Shown here: in pieces, positions 15,310 through 24,060 of the stretch
How positions within the stretch are numbered: position 1 is the first letter of the stretch
Layout: each line of letters opens with the position of its first letter
Source: Rhizobium aethiopicum
GTDB lineage: Bacteria > Pseudomonadota > Alphaproteobacteria > Rhizobiales > Rhizobiaceae
Assembly: GCF_014197535.1 (NCBI RefSeq)
Contig: NZ_JACIFV010000040.1
Coordinates: 1-35,847 of the forward strand
Direction of reading: 5' to 3'
DNA: 35,847 nt
The notes under the pieces: generated by a model
Seen by the model: only the letters and a program-made list of their open reading frames with translations
What the model was told of the DNA's origin: nothing
Database searches by the model: none
Made by a program: the position numbers and the translations under genes

Positions 15310-16200
15310 GTGAAGTTTCGCGCGACGGCCATTGGTTTTACGGCCATTCTGATGTGGTCGTTCCTGGCGCTGTTGACGGCCGGCTCCGGCAAGATGCCGC
15401 CCTTCCAGCTTTCAGCCGTCTGCTTTGCGATCGGCAGCGTTCCCGGCTTCGTCATGCTTGTCCTCAATCCGGCGCGGCTGGCGTTGCTGAATCAGCCGCC
15501 AAAGGTTTGGATAACAGGTATTGCAGGCTTGTTCGGCTATCATTTCCTCTATTTCACGGCCCTCAGGAATGCGCCGGCGGTGGAGGCGGGACTGATCGCC
15601 TATCTCTGGCCGCTGTTGATCGTGGTCGGCTCGGCGCTGCTGCCGGGCGAACGGTTGCGCTGGTATCACGTGGCGGGCGCGCTTGCGGGGCTTTGCGGCA
15701 CCTTCCTGATCGTCGGCCGCAACGGCATCGATTTCGACGGCGCCTACGCGGTCGGTTATGGCGCGGCCTTCCTCTGCGCCTTCACATGGTCGGGCTATTC
15801 TCTGCTGACACGGCGTTTCGAGGCTGTCTCCACAGATGTCGTCACCGGCTTCTGCCTTGCGACCTCCATCCTGTCCTTCTTCAGTCATCTCGGCCTGGAG
15901 GCGACTGTCTGGCCGGAAACCAGCGTCGAATGGGTTGCCGTCGTCGGGCTCGGCCTCTTCCCGGTCGGGGCGGCCTTCTATGCCTGGGATTACGGCGTCA
16001 AGAATGGCGATATCCAGATTCTCGGCGCGGCAAGTTATGCCGCGCCGCTGCTTTCGACGCTCATCCTGACGCTGTTCGGATTTGCGGAGCCGAGCTGGCG
16101 CATTGCTCTCGCCTGTCTGCTCGTCACCGGTGGAGCGGTGCTCGCCGCCCAGGAAATGTTCCGCCGCAAAATTCCGGCGCAGTCTGCGGCAGCGGAGTAA
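15310..16200 (+). CDS. DMT-family transporter, YddG-like exporter
   Basis: This 296-residue protein is almost wholly hydrophobic, with about ten predicted helices in two EamA repeats (first about residues 5-135, second about 150-285), the drug/metabolite transporter layout. The pattern M-W-S-F-L-A-L-L-T near residue 12 and A-P-A-V-E-A-G-L-I-A-Y-L-W-P near 85 resembles the aromatic amino acid exporter YddG. Exported substrate is therefore probably aromatic or related amino acids, by likeness only. Start choice: GTG 15310 follows a GGGGGGA ribosome-binding site; an ATG at 15262 would overlap the previous gene by 17 bases. It converges on the cupin gene with three bases between stops. Confidence 0.83.
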   Translation: MKFRATAIGFTAILMWSFLALLTAGSGKMPPFQLSAVCFAIGSVPGFVMLVLNPARLALLNQPPKVWITGIAGLFGYHFLYFTALRNAPAVEAGLIAYLWPLLIVVGSALLPGERLRWYHVAGALAGLCGTFLIVGRNGIDFDGAYAVGYGAAFLCAFTWSGYSLLTRRFEAVSTDVVTGFCLATSILSFFSHLGLEATVWPETSVEWVAVVGLGLFPVGAAFYAWDYGVKNGDIQILGAASYAAPLLSTLILTLFGFAEPSWRIALACLLVTGGAVLAAQEMFRRKIPAQSAAAE

Positions 16201-16203
16201 GTC

Positions 16204-16626
16204 TCAGCCTCCGGGTCTCCAATCCGCCGGCGCCATCTCGAAGCTCGAAAATTCAAAGCCGGGCGAGACAGTGCAGCCGACCAGGGTGAAATCGCCGAGT
16301 GGTTCGGCGGATTGCCACCAATTGGCGGGAATGATCGCCTGCGGCCGCTCGCCGGCGGCAAAGTTTGTTCCGAGCGTCAGCGTCTCGCTTGCCATCCCGT
16401 CCTGCGAGCGGTGCAGCGCCAGCGGCGCACCGGCATAATAATGCCAGACCTCGACCGCGTCATGGACGCGATGCCAGTGCGAACGCTGTCCCTTTGTCAG
16501 CAGATAATAGATCGCCGTCGAATGGCCGCGCTCTCCACCCGCCGTGTCGCGGAATGTCTCAACGTACCAGCCGCCTTCGGGATGCGGCTGCATGCCGAGC
16601 TCGCGAATGATCTCCTCAGGCGACAT
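16204..16626 (-). CDS. DUF985 cupin-fold protein
   Basis: This 140-residue protein matches the DUF985 (Cupin_5) family. It has H-P-E-G-G-W-Y near residue 15, S-T-A-I-Y-Y-L-L near 36, S-H-W-H-R-V-H-D-A-V-E-V-W-H-Y-Y-A-G in the middle, and V-x-x-G-F-E-F near the end. The His/Glu residues are those that bind metal in cupins. Biochemical function is not known. Its start codon overlaps the stop of gloB by one base (TAATG), so it is translated with gloB. Confidence 0.88.
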   Translation of the reverse strand: MSPEEIIRELGMQPHPEGGWYVETFRDTAGGERGHSTAIYYLLTKGQRSHWHRVHDAVEVWHYYAGAPLALHRSQDGMASETLTLGTNFAAGERPQAIIPANWWQSAEPLGDFTLVGCTVSPGFEFSSFEMAPADWRPGG

Positions 16627-17396
16627 TAAAAATTGTCCTTGCGCTTGCGGATCTCGGCAAAGACCTCCTCATTCGTCTTGCCTTCCATGATCAGATTGCG
16701 GCGGATCGCGGGATCGGCGGCGCGCAGAAACGGGTTCGTTTCCTTTTCCAGCCCGAGCGTCGTCGGGACGGTGAATTTGCCTTCGGCGCGCAGGGCTTCG
16801 ATCTCGGCGGCGCGGCTTTTCAGGCGCTCATTGTCGGGGTCGACAGTCAGTGCGAAGCGGGCGTTGGACAATGTATATTCGTGGCCGAAATAGACGGCGG
16901 TCTCGTCCGGCAGCACGGCGAGCTTCTGCAGGGAATGCCACATGTCGGCGGCGGGACGTTCGAAAAGGCGGCCGCAACCGAGCGCAAATAGCGTATCGGC
17001 GGCAAAGAGCAGCTTATCGTCGACGAAGTGATAGCAGATGTGACCGGCGGTGTGACCGGGGGTCTCGATGATCTTGACCGTGTGATCGCCGAAAAGGAAG
17101 CTGTCGCCATCGGCCATCGTCCGGTCGAGACCGGGAATGGCGATGGCCTCGTTGATCGGGCCGATGATCTCGCAGCCGAACTGCTCCTTCAGCGCCAGGT
17201 TTGCGGCGACGTGATCGGTGTGGTGATGCGTGGTGAAGATGTGGGTGATCTTCCAGCCGCGCCGCGTCGCCGCTTCCAGGATCGGCGCCTCCTCCGGCGC
17301 ATCGATCGCCGCGGTAAATCCCGTCTCCGGATCGTGCACGAGCACGCCGAAATTGTCGGTGCGGCAGAGAAAAACGTCTAATTCCAAAGGTTTCAT
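16626..17396 (-). CDS. gloB: Hydroxyacylglutathione hydrolase (glyoxalase II)
   Basis: This 256-residue metallo-beta-lactamase-fold enzyme hydrolyses S-D-lactoylglutathione to D-lactate and glutathione in methylglyoxal detoxification. The dinuclear metal motif is T-H-H-H-T-D-H at 56-62; further ligands are H in E-T-P-G-H-T-A-G-H, D in F-A-A-D-T-L-F and H in Y-F-G-H-E-Y. The C-terminal HAGH domain with N-P-F-L-R near the end fits glyoxalase II. I chose ATG 17396, which starts M-K-P-L-E-L-D-V-F; the longer frame is untypical. It is divergent from a methyltransferase gene and overlaps the cupin gene. Confidence 0.94.
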   Translation of the reverse strand: MKPLELDVFLCRTDNFGVLVHDPETGFTAAIDAPEEAPILEAATRRGWKITHIFTTHHHTDHVAANLALKEQFGCEIIGPINEAIAIPGLDRTMADGDSFLFGDHTVKIIETPGHTAGHICYHFVDDKLLFAADTLFALGCGRLFERPAADMWHSLQKLAVLPDETAVYFGHEYTLSNARFALTVDPDNERLKSRAAEIEALRAEGKFTVPTTLGLEKETNPFLRAADPAIRRNLIMEGKTNEEVFAEIRKRKDNF

Positions 17397-17485
17397 CTTC
17401 AAACAATCCCTTGTCCCACGACTCTCGCGGGAATGTAGAGAGTCCGGCCTTGAAGTCCAACCGCCCGCTGATAACATTTATCGCA

Positions 17486-18226
17486 ATGCACGCCGATATC
17501 GTCGACCTACGTCAGTTCTATCATTCCGACCTCGGGCGTCTTGCCGAGCAGTCGATCGCCATGGCGCTCTCGTCGCTCTGGGTGCGCCTGCCGCAGGAGC
17601 GTCTCGTCGGGCTCGGTTATGCCGTGCCTTTTCTCGATCGCTTCCAGGCCGATACCGAACGCACCTTCGCCTTCATGCCGGCCGGACAGGGCGCAGTGAA
17701 CTGGCCGATGGGCTCGCTGTCATCGACGACGCTGATTTTCGATGAGGAACTGCCGCTTCCGGATTCCTCGATCGACCGGGTGCTGATGGTGCATTCGCTC
17801 GAGTTCGCGGAAAGCCCGCGCGAGACGCTGAAGGAGCTCTGGCGGGTGCTGGCGCCGGGCGGGCGGCTTGTTATCGTGGTGCCGAACCGGCGCGGAGTCT
17901 GGGCCCGCATGGAACACACACCCTTCGGCTCGGGCCGGCCCTATTCCCGCGGTCAGCTGACGCATCTGCTGCGCGAGACGAATTTCACGCCGGGTGCGAC
18001 CGCCGAAGCGTTGTTCTTTCCGCCCTCGAAACTCAGGACCATCCTGCGCCTTCGCCGCGCTTTCGAGCGGATCGGCCGCACTTTATGGCCGGCTTTTTCG
18101 GGTGTCATCATCGTCGAGGCGCAGAAGCGGCTCTATCAGGGGTTGCCGGTCGCCGCCCGTGCCTCCCGTCGCGTCTTCGTGCCCGTTCTCGCGCCGCACG
18201 GCGTACCGACAACACGTAATAGCTGA
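17486..18226 (+). CDS. Class I SAM-dependent methyltransferase
   Basis: This 246-residue protein has a methyltransferase-11-like arrangement: a short first motif V-G-L-G-Y-A at 41-46, then L-P-L-P-D-S-S-I-D-R-V-L at 89-100, and L-A-P-G-G-R-L-V-I-V-V-P-N-R at 122-135, the post-I to III region. The substrate is unknown. ATG 17486 begins M-H-A-D-I-V-D-L-R-Q-F-Y; the frame is open from 17411 but those residues are atypical. No clear ribosome-binding site. It is divergent from gloB, an arrangement I associate with alphaproteobacteria. Confidence 0.82.
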   Translation: MHADIVDLRQFYHSDLGRLAEQSIAMALSSLWVRLPQERLVGLGYAVPFLDRFQADTERTFAFMPAGQGAVNWPMGSLSSTTLIFDEELPLPDSSIDRVLMVHSLEFAESPRETLKELWRVLAPGGRLVIVVPNRRGVWARMEHTPFGSGRPYSRGQLTHLLRETNFTPGATAEALFFPPSKLRTILRLRRAFERIGRTLWPAFSGVIIVEAQKRLYQGLPVAARASRRVFVPVLAPHGVPTTRNS

Positions 18227-18310
18227 AGAGCTGTCTGTCGTTCGTCTTAAGATTGTGTCACGTCCATACCTCTCGACAACAATCACATTCCGCTTTAATG
18301 CCACTTGGTC

Positions 18311-18324
18311 ATTTTCCGGAAAAT
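18311..18324. promoter_or_regulatory. Perfect 14-bp palindrome before hisC
   Basis: ATTTTCCGGAAAAT is a perfect self-complement without spacer, ending 13 bases before the hisC ATG at 18338 and adjoining the AAGG ribosome-binding site. It could be a repressor operator or an RNA structure controlling the hisC-tyrC unit. No known operator is recognised. Confidence 0.45.
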
Positions 18325-18337
18325 CCAAGGTCGACCC

Positions 18338-19447
18338 ATGAGCGTTGAGATGAGCAAGCCCGTTCCGCGTCCCGGTATTCTCGATATCGCATCCTATGTG
18401 CCGGGCAAGGAACATGCGCCGGGTGTCGCCCGCGTCTACAAGCTCTCCTCCAACGAGACGCCGCTCGGCGCCAGCCCGAAGGCGATAGAGGCCGTCAAGG
18501 CAGCTGCCGACAATCTGGGACGTTATCCCGACGGGCAGGCGGTCGAACTGCGCGAGGCGATCGCCGCTGTACATGGCCTCAATCCGGCAAACATCCTCTG
18601 CGGCAATGGTTCCGACGAGCTGCTCGGCCTGTTGTGCCATGTCTATCTGGGCGCCGGTGACGAAGGCATCATCACCGAGCACGGCTTCCTTGTCTACAAG
18701 ATCCAGATCATGGGCACGGGCGCTGTGCCCGTCATCGTCAAGGAGAAGGACTATACCGTCGACGTCGACGCGATCCTGGCGGCGGTGACGGAAAGGACGA
18801 AGATCGTCTTCATCGCCAATCCCGGCAATCCCACCGGTACATACGTTCCCGTCAGCGAGATTCGCCGCCTGCAGGCCGGCCTGCCTAAGCATGTCGTCCT
18901 CGTGCTCGATGCGGCCTATGCCGAATATGTACGCCGCAACGATTATGAAGCCGGCATCGAGGTCGTATCGTCCAGTTCCAACGTAGTGATGACCCGCACC
19001 TTTTCGAAAGCCTACGGTCTTGCGGCTCTGCGCGTGGGCTGGATGTATGCGCCAGTGGAGATCGTCGACGCCGTGAACCGTGTACGCGCTCCGTTCAACC
19101 TGAATGCGGCCGCGATCGCCGCCGGTGCCGCGGCCATCCGCGACCAGGCCTTCGTCCAGCAGGCCGTCTCTTTCAACCAGATGTGGGTGGAGACGCTCAC
19201 GGAGGCTCTCGAAGCGATCGGGCTGAAAGTGACGCCGTCCGTCGCCAATTTCGTCCTTATCCACTTCCCCGACATCGACGGCAAGCGCGCGGCCGATGCC
19301 GACGAGCTTCTGACAAGCCGCGGTTACATTCTTCGCGCGGTGCGCAGCTACGGCTTTTCCAATGCACTGCGGATGAGCATCGGTCCGGAAGAGGCCAATC
19401 GCGGCGTCATCGCCACGCTGCGTGAATTCATGGGACGGCAGGCATGA
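18338..19447 (+). CDS. hisC: Histidinol-phosphate / aromatic aminotransferase
   Basis: This 369-residue fold-type I PLP enzyme is of the HisC family. The PLP lysine is Lys224 in T-F-S-K-A-Y-G-L-A-A-L-R-V-G-W; N-P-G-N-P-T-G is at 161-167 and D-A-A-Y-A-E-Y near 191. Family members interconvert imidazole-acetol phosphate and histidinol phosphate, and many also transaminate phenylpyruvate or hydroxyphenylpyruvate. Its pairing with tyrC suggests the aromatic role may be the main one. Start ATG 18338 gives M-S-V-E-M-S-K-P; another ATG at 18350 is possible, and one at 18305 lacks support. Its stop overlaps tyrC by four bases. Confidence 0.92.
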   Translation: MSVEMSKPVPRPGILDIASYVPGKEHAPGVARVYKLSSNETPLGASPKAIEAVKAAADNLGRYPDGQAVELREAIAAVHGLNPANILCGNGSDELLGLLCHVYLGAGDEGIITEHGFLVYKIQIMGTGAVPVIVKEKDYTVDVDAILAAVTERTKIVFIANPGNPTGTYVPVSEIRRLQAGLPKHVVLVLDAAYAEYVRRNDYEAGIEVVSSSSNVVMTRTFSKAYGLAALRVGWMYAPVEIVDAVNRVRAPFNLNAAAIAAGAAAIRDQAFVQQAVSFNQMWVETLTEALEAIGLKVTPSVANFVLIHFPDIDGKRAADADELLTSRGYILRAVRSYGFSNALRMSIGPEEANRGVIATLREFMGRQA

Positions 19448-20370
19448 GCGTGCTGTTCGATCGCATCGCGCTGATCGGCATCGGCCTGATCGGCTCTTCG
19501 CTTGCCCACGACATCAGGCGGCTCGGGCTGACCAAAGAGATCGTCGTGGCGACACGCAGCGCCGATACGCTGAAGCGCGCCGAAGAGCTCGGCCTCGGCG
19601 ACCGTTATACGACCTCTTCGGCCGATGCTGTTCGAGATGCCGACCTCATCATCGTCTCGGTGCCGGTCGGCGCTTCGGAAAGCGTGGCGAAGGAAATCGC
19701 CGGCAGCCTGAAGCCGGGCGCTATCGTTACCGATGTCGGCTCCACCAAAGCGTCCGTCATCGCGCAGATGCAGCCGCATATGCCTGACACTGTGCATTTC
19801 ATTCCCGGCCATCCGCTGGCCGGCACGGAAAAATCCGGCCCGGATGCCGGTTTCCCCGGCCTCTTCGAAGGCCGCTGGTGCATCTTCACGCCGGTTGCCG
19901 GCACCGCCGAGACGGCGCTGAAGCGGCTGCGCGGCTTCTGGGAAGCGCTCGGATCCAAGGTCGACGAGATGGATGCGGAGCATCACGACAAGGTGCTCGC
20001 GATCGTCTCGCACCTGCCGCATATCATCGCCTACAACATCGTCGGCACCGCCGACGATCTGGAGACGGTGACGGAGTCCGAGGTCATCAAATATTCGGCC
20101 TCCGGCTTTCGCGATTTCACCCGTCTTGCCGCTTCCGACCCGACGATGTGGCGCGACGTCTGCCTGCACAATCGCGATGCGATCCTCGAAATGCTGGCGC
20201 GCTTTTCGGAAGATCTCGCCTATCTGCAGCGCGCGATTCGCTGGGGTGAAGGCGACAAGATTTTTGAACTCTTCACCCGCACGCGCGCCATCCGCCGCTC
20301 GATCGTCCAGGCCGGCCAGGATGTCGACGCCCCCGATTTCGGCCGCCCCCACGCGCTGGATAAGAAGTAG
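19444..20370 (+). CDS. tyrC: Prephenate/arogenate dehydrogenase
   Basis: This 308-residue enzyme oxidatively decarboxylates prephenate or arogenate on the way to tyrosine. A Rossmann motif G-I-G-L-I-G-S-S lies at about 12-19 near the N terminus, followed by V-G-S-T-K near 98 and G-H-P-L-A-G-T-E-K-S-G near 120-130, which is the family signature. The helical C-terminal domain contains S-H-L-P-H. Prephenate versus arogenate preference cannot be read from sequence; TyrC-type cyclohexadienyl enzymes accept both. ATGA overlap with hisC gives a two-gene operon feeding tyrosine and phenylalanine synthesis. Confidence 0.93.
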   Translation: MSVLFDRIALIGIGLIGSSLAHDIRRLGLTKEIVVATRSADTLKRAEELGLGDRYTTSSADAVRDADLIIVSVPVGASESVAKEIAGSLKPGAIVTDVGSTKASVIAQMQPHMPDTVHFIPGHPLAGTEKSGPDAGFPGLFEGRWCIFTPVAGTAETALKRLRGFWEALGSKVDEMDAEHHDKVLAIVSHLPHIIAYNIVGTADDLETVTESEVIKYSASGFRDFTRLAASDPTMWRDVCLHNRDAILEMLARFSEDLAYLQRAIRWGEGDKIFELFTRTRAIRRSIVQAGQDVDAPDFGRPHALDKK

Positions 20371-20379
20371 ACTCTCGCG

Positions 20380-20799
20380 ATGGTGGAGGTGGCGAGCGCA
20401 AGTCAGGCGGATATCGACTGGCTGGCTCGCGAGGATGCCGGTGCAGGCAAGGCATGGGTATCGCGATGCGTCGCGCTCGGCGAATATCTCGTTGCTAAGG
20501 AGGCCGGCGAGATCGTCGGATTCCTGCGTTTCTCCCGCTTTTGGGGCAGGGTTCCCTATATGGAAATGATCCGTGTTCTGCCCGGCCACCGCCGGTCCGG
20601 CGTCGGCACCGCGCTGTTTCTTGCCTGGGAAGAGGCGATGCGCGGCGAGGGCGCCCGGCTGCTGATGACGTCGAGCGAATGCGATGAGAGCCGGCCGCAG
20701 GACTGGCATCGCCGCAACGGATTTACCGAAACCGGCGCGATCGAGCTGCCGGGCCTGCAATCGGTGCCTGAGGTGTTCTTCACCAAACGGATTGATTAG
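20380..20799 (+). CDS. GNAT-family N-acetyltransferase
   Basis: This 139-residue protein carries acetyl-CoA-binding motif A as I-R-V-L-P-G-H-R-R-S-G-V-G-T-A-L-F at 64-80, with the pyrophosphate-binding R-R-S-G-V-G-T. W-H-R-R-N-G-F in the later part is the motif B region. The substrate is unknown. It starts nine bases after tyrC, so it is likely the last gene of that transcript. Its stop overlaps the stop of the convergent DUF2125 gene by four bases. Confidence 0.85.
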   Translation: MVEVASASQADIDWLAREDAGAGKAWVSRCVALGEYLVAKEAGEIVGFLRFSRFWGRVPYMEMIRVLPGHRRSGVGTALFLAWEEAMRGEGARLLMTSSECDESRPQDWHRRNGFTETGAIELPGLQSVPEVFFTKRID

Positions 20800-21812
20800 A
20801 TCGGCGGGATCTGACCGAGTGGAATGAAGCCGCTGACGGTGGCATTGCCGCGATCGACGACGAGATCGACTGAGACCTTGTCTCTACCGCCGGCCAGCGC
20901 CTTCAGCATCTTCGTCGCCGTGCTGACGGTCGGGGCAAGATCCGGGAAAGCCTGTTTGAGGCTGTCGCCCCAGGGGCCGAGCCGTTCAATTTCCAGCTTG
21001 AACTTCCCGGAGAGAAAGCCTTGCTCGTCGAAGGAAAAGGGGCCGGTGAGCGTCATCACCTTGCCGTCGCCGATGTCGGCAACGATGCGACGCAGTTCGC
21101 CGGCAGAACCATTGAGGCCGTTCGGGTCGCTGCCGTCGATCAGGCCGGCCTTGCCGGCGATCGTGAGATCGATACTGGCGGAGAGTTTCGGGAAGAGCTG
21201 CGGCCAGTCCTTGATCGCGGTGTTCGCATCCTGCACCGAGATTGCGCCGTCGAGATCGGCACCGTTCTGGCGCAGGTGAATTTCGGTGCGAGCCGCATCG
21301 AAGCTGATGGTCTGACCGGTATAGGAGGAGACCGCCGTCGCCTTAAGACCCTCGATGACGGTGGAGCTGTGATCAACGCCCTGTAGCTTGGTCGTCAGGC
21401 TCGCCTGCAGATTCGCCCATTGGGCAGAGACCGAAAGGCCGTTTGTGGTGCGGATTTCGGCCGGTGAATCGAGCTCCCAGACGATATGGCTCGGCGCATA
21501 GACCTGTGCGGCGGAGCGCAATGCGCCGAAGGTGGCGGAGACGCCGTTGACATTGTCGTCGACATCGACCTTGGAGCAGAACAGACCGATGCGGAAGGGA
21601 TAGCCGCGGAATTCGATATCGGAGCATTCGCCGGTGACGCCTGCCTGATCGCGCGGCGCGATTGCTTTCAGCACCGTCGTTTTCAAAGCCGAAGCGGCAT
21701 AGAACCAGCCACCGGTATAAAGCGCGATCACCAGGAGGATGCCTCCGCCCAGCAACCAGAATTTCTTGCTGTTGCCGGTTTGGCTGCTGCCGGATCGGCT
21801 TGACGCTGCCAT
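20796..21812 (-). CDS. DUF2125 domain inner-membrane-anchored protein
   Basis: This 338-residue protein has a short cytoplasmic tail rich in Ser and Gly, one transmembrane helix at about 19-41 (W-L-L-G-G-G-I-L-L-V-I-A), and a large beta-rich periplasmic part. G-E-C-S-D-I-E-F-R-G-Y-P-F-R-I-G-L-F-C near 60-80 is the typical DUF2125 segment; its two Cys could form a disulfide. The role is unknown. Start: ATG 21812 is preceded at good distance by GGAGAA; an upstream in-frame ATG at 21824 would absorb that site. It is divergent from the ChaC-like gene with 49 bases between. Confidence 0.85.
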   Translation of the reverse strand: MAASSRSGSSQTGNSKKFWLLGGGILLVIALYTGGWFYAASALKTTVLKAIAPRDQAGVTGECSDIEFRGYPFRIGLFCSKVDVDDNVNGVSATFGALRSAAQVYAPSHIVWELDSPAEIRTTNGLSVSAQWANLQASLTTKLQGVDHSSTVIEGLKATAVSSYTGQTISFDAARTEIHLRQNGADLDGAISVQDANTAIKDWPQLFPKLSASIDLTIAGKAGLIDGSDPNGLNGSAGELRRIVADIGDGKVMTLTGPFSFDEQGFLSGKFKLEIERLGPWGDSLKQAFPDLAPTVSTATKMLKALAGGRDKVSVDLVVDRGNATVSGFIPLGQIPPI

Positions 21813-21861
21813 GATGTTCTCCAATGGTGAATCGCAATGTGATTCCGGTCTGGCGTGCGAT

Positions 21862-22392
21862 ATGGACGAATTTTGGGTGTTTGGCTACGGCTCGCTGATG
21901 TGGAATCCGGGCTTCGAGTTCCTGGAGCGGGCAGAAGCTCTGGTGCATGGTTACCGGCGTTCTCTGTGCGTCCGATCCTTCGTCCATCGCGGCACGCGGG
22001 ACAATCCCGGCCTGGTTCTCGGCCTCGACAGGGGTGGAGCTTGCCGCGGCATGGCCTTCCGCATTTCGCCCGACAAATGGGACGAAGTGATTGACTATCT
22101 CCGCGCCCGCGAACTCGTCACCAATGTCTATCTGGAGCGCCGGGTTCGGCTGCAGTTTGCCGGCGGTCGCCGAACGGAAGCGGTTACCTACATCGCTGAT
22201 CGCGACCACGAGCAATATGCCGGTACGCTCGATGCGCTTGCGGCCGCGCGGGTGGTGAACGAGGCCAGGGGGCAGTCGGGCCCGAACGATGCCTATGTCT
22301 TCAACACGCTTGCGCACCTGAAACAGATGGGCATTCGCGACCCATGGCTGGAGCAGGTCGGCAACGAGGTGGAGCGGCTGCGGGCCGGCTGA
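21862..22392 (+). CDS. ChaC-like gamma-glutamylcyclotransferase
   Basis: This 176-residue protein belongs to the ChaC-like gamma-glutamylcyclotransferases, which cleave gamma-glutamyl compounds such as glutathione to 5-oxoproline. V-F-G-Y-G-S-L-M-W at 6-14 is the substrate-binding signature, and the probable catalytic Glu84 lies in Y-L-R-A-R-E-L. Length is typical. ATG 21862 is preferred because it starts M-D-E-F-W-V-F-G-Y-G-S; the longer frame overlaps the divergent DUF2125 gene. No strong ribosome-binding site is seen. Its stop is directly adjacent, with zero bases between, to the stop of the convergent plsC-like gene. Confidence 0.88.
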   Translation: MDEFWVFGYGSLMWNPGFEFLERAEALVHGYRRSLCVRSFVHRGTRDNPGLVLGLDRGGACRGMAFRISPDKWDEVIDYLRARELVTNVYLERRVRLQFAGGRRTEAVTYIADRDHEQYAGTLDALAAARVVNEARGQSGPNDAYVFNTLAHLKQMGIRDPWLEQVGNEVERLRAG

Positions 22393-23190
22393 TCATGCCG
22401 TCGCCGCCTTCACTTTGCGCAGCTCGGTCAGCCGAGCGACCGCTGTTGGCGGCAACGGCAGATGCGGATTGCGGTCGACGGTATCGATGAGCAGCTCGTC
22501 GCTCGCCCGCTCCGTGACCTCGATCAGCTGAGCGAAGAAGGCATCCGGATCCATTCCCGGCATGATCGGCGGCAGGATCCTGACCTTGAAATGGCCGGGA
22601 TAACGGCGGACGCTCCGCCGCGGCCAGAAGAGGCCGGGATGCATGGCAACCGGTACGACGGGAATGCCAAGATCGCGGTACATGCGGGCGATGCCGTATT
22701 TATAGACCGGCTCCGCACCCGGCGGGCGGCGGGTACCCTCAGGATAGATGATCAGCTGGCGGCCGGTCGAAAGCTCTTCCTTGGTGCGTTTCAGCACTTC
22801 CACCATCACCTTGCCGCGGGCGCCGCGGTCGACTGGGATCATGCGCTGCTTCTTCGCATACCAGCCAAAAAGCGGAATCCACATCAGCTCGCGCTTCAGG
22901 ATATAGACCGGGTCCTTGAGATTGGGCAGCAGCGCATAGGTGTCCCAGAAGGATTGGTGCTTCGGCGCCAGGATAAAACTGCCCTCAGGCAGATTCTCCA
23001 GCCCCTCGATCTCGAAGGTCGTGCCGACGATCATGCGCATCAGCCAATGGTTGGAGCGCGCCCAATTCTTTGGGATCGCATAGGCCTTAAGCCGCGGCAC
23101 CACGAAATAATAGGGCGAGAGCACGATCATCCGGATGATGAGATTGGCGTAGAAGATCGTGTTGAAGAGGACGGAACGCAGGGCGATCAT
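22393..23190 (-). CDS. plsC: 1-acyl-sn-glycerol-3-phosphate acyltransferase (PlsC-like)
   Basis: This 265-residue lysophosphatidic acid acyltransferase acts in phospholipid synthesis at the inner membrane. The catalytic H-x4-D motif is H-Q-S-F-W-D at 78-83, and Y-P-E-G-T-R lies near 153-158. An N-terminal hydrophobic helix sits at about 10-32. Two starts are possible: ATG 23190, giving M-I-A-L-R-S-V, which matches what I recall of rhizobial homologues, or ATG 23214, adding eight residues. Neither has a decisive ribosome-binding site. Rhizobia may have several paralogues, so substrate preference is open. It is downstream of the ydcF-like gene on the same strand. Confidence 0.9.
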   Translation of the reverse strand: MIALRSVLFNTIFYANLIIRMIVLSPYYFVVPRLKAYAIPKNWARSNHWLMRMIVGTTFEIEGLENLPEGSFILAPKHQSFWDTYALLPNLKDPVYILKRELMWIPLFGWYAKKQRMIPVDRGARGKVMVEVLKRTKEELSTGRQLIIYPEGTRRPPGAEPVYKYGIARMYRDLGIPVVPVAMHPGLFWPRRSVRRYPGHFKVRILPPIMPGMDPDAFFAQLIEVTERASDELLIDTVDRNPHLPLPPTAVARLTELRKVKAATA

Positions 23191-23277
23191 GAAATTATCC
23201 CGAGGCAGGCTCATGCGACCGGCCTACACGATATTGCCGGTCATAAAAAGCGTTTGATGCTGCCTCGATGTAAATGC

Positions 23278-23994
23278 TCAGTCTGTGGCGGATACGCTTG
23301 CCGAGCGCAGTCCGGTGTGACGGCCGAAGCCGGTGATGTTGCGGGCGCCTGCCAACAGCACCTTTGCATATTCGGCGAGCATGACCCGCATTGCGTTCGG
23401 GTCGGTAAACCAGTTGCGGGTCTTCAAATCCGAATTGACCACCGGATAGGGGATGAACTCGATGTCCGGATCGACATAGGAGAGTTCTGCGAGGCTGCGC
23501 GGCATGTGATAATTGTTCGTGACGACGAGAACGCTTCTGTATCCCCTGGCGTGGATCCAGTTGGAGGTTTCCTCGGCGTTGCCGATCGTGTCTATCGCAT
23601 CATGGCCGATATCGACGCAGCAGGAGAAAAGATCGGCCGAGCCTTGCGTCATCTTGCGAATCTGCGCCGGCGTCGTCGTTGGGTGGACGCCCGAGATCAG
23701 CAGTCGTTTGCCCGCTCCCTTCTGCAGCAATTCCACGGCCTGGTCGATGCGCTGGTAGCCGCCGGTCAGCACGACGATCGCGTCCGCCTTAGGCTCGACC
23801 GGGGGCTTGAGCGTGGTTACGGAATCGGCAAACCGCAGGAAGCCGCCGAACACCAGGGCGATTGCCAGAACGCAGCCAAAGCCGCCCCAGCGCAGCAGGC
23901 GGCGGATCAGGCCGCGCCGCGGCGGCAGGCCCGCCGGACGATCAAGCTCCGGGTCCTGCCGAATCGGATTGCGTGTCGTATCGCCCATGGTCAT
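23278..23994 (-). CDS. YdcF/SanA-like DUF218 membrane protein
   Basis: This 238-residue protein has one transmembrane helix at about 36-54 and a DUF218 (YdcF) domain after it: D-A-I-V-V-L-T-G-G at about 70-78, R-L-L-I-S-G-V-H, N-A-E-E-T-S-N-W, and V-T-N-N-Y-H-M-P-R-S, where polar residues lie in the putative active site. Relatives such as SanA and ElyC affect envelope barrier and peptidoglycan or enterobacterial antigen; function here is not known. Starts at 23994 or 23988 are both possible, with no ribosome-binding site. It follows ftsX by 66 bases on the same strand. Confidence 0.85.
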   Translation of the reverse strand: MTMGDTTRNPIRQDPELDRPAGLPPRRGLIRRLLRWGGFGCVLAIALVFGGFLRFADSVTTLKPPVEPKADAIVVLTGGYQRIDQAVELLQKGAGKRLLISGVHPTTTPAQIRKMTQGSADLFSCCVDIGHDAIDTIGNAEETSNWIHARGYRSVLVVTNNYHMPRSLAELSYVDPDIEFIPYPVVNSDLKTRNWFTDPNAMRVMLAEYAKVLLAGARNITGFGRHTGLRSASVSATD

Positions 23995-24060
23995 GAATCG
24001 TGATTATACGCTGATTGCGGCGCGGAACAGACGCTTTCACGATAAAAAGGCATGGCACGA

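Noticed and set aside
18227..18337. Attenuator leader peptide before hisC
   Set aside because: No short ORF with a run of His, Tyr or Phe codons and no terminator hairpin is visible.
22462..24003. 513-codon plus-strand ORF across plsC and ydcF
   Set aside because: It spans two recognised minus-strand genes and the gap between them; composition is that of an antisense frame.
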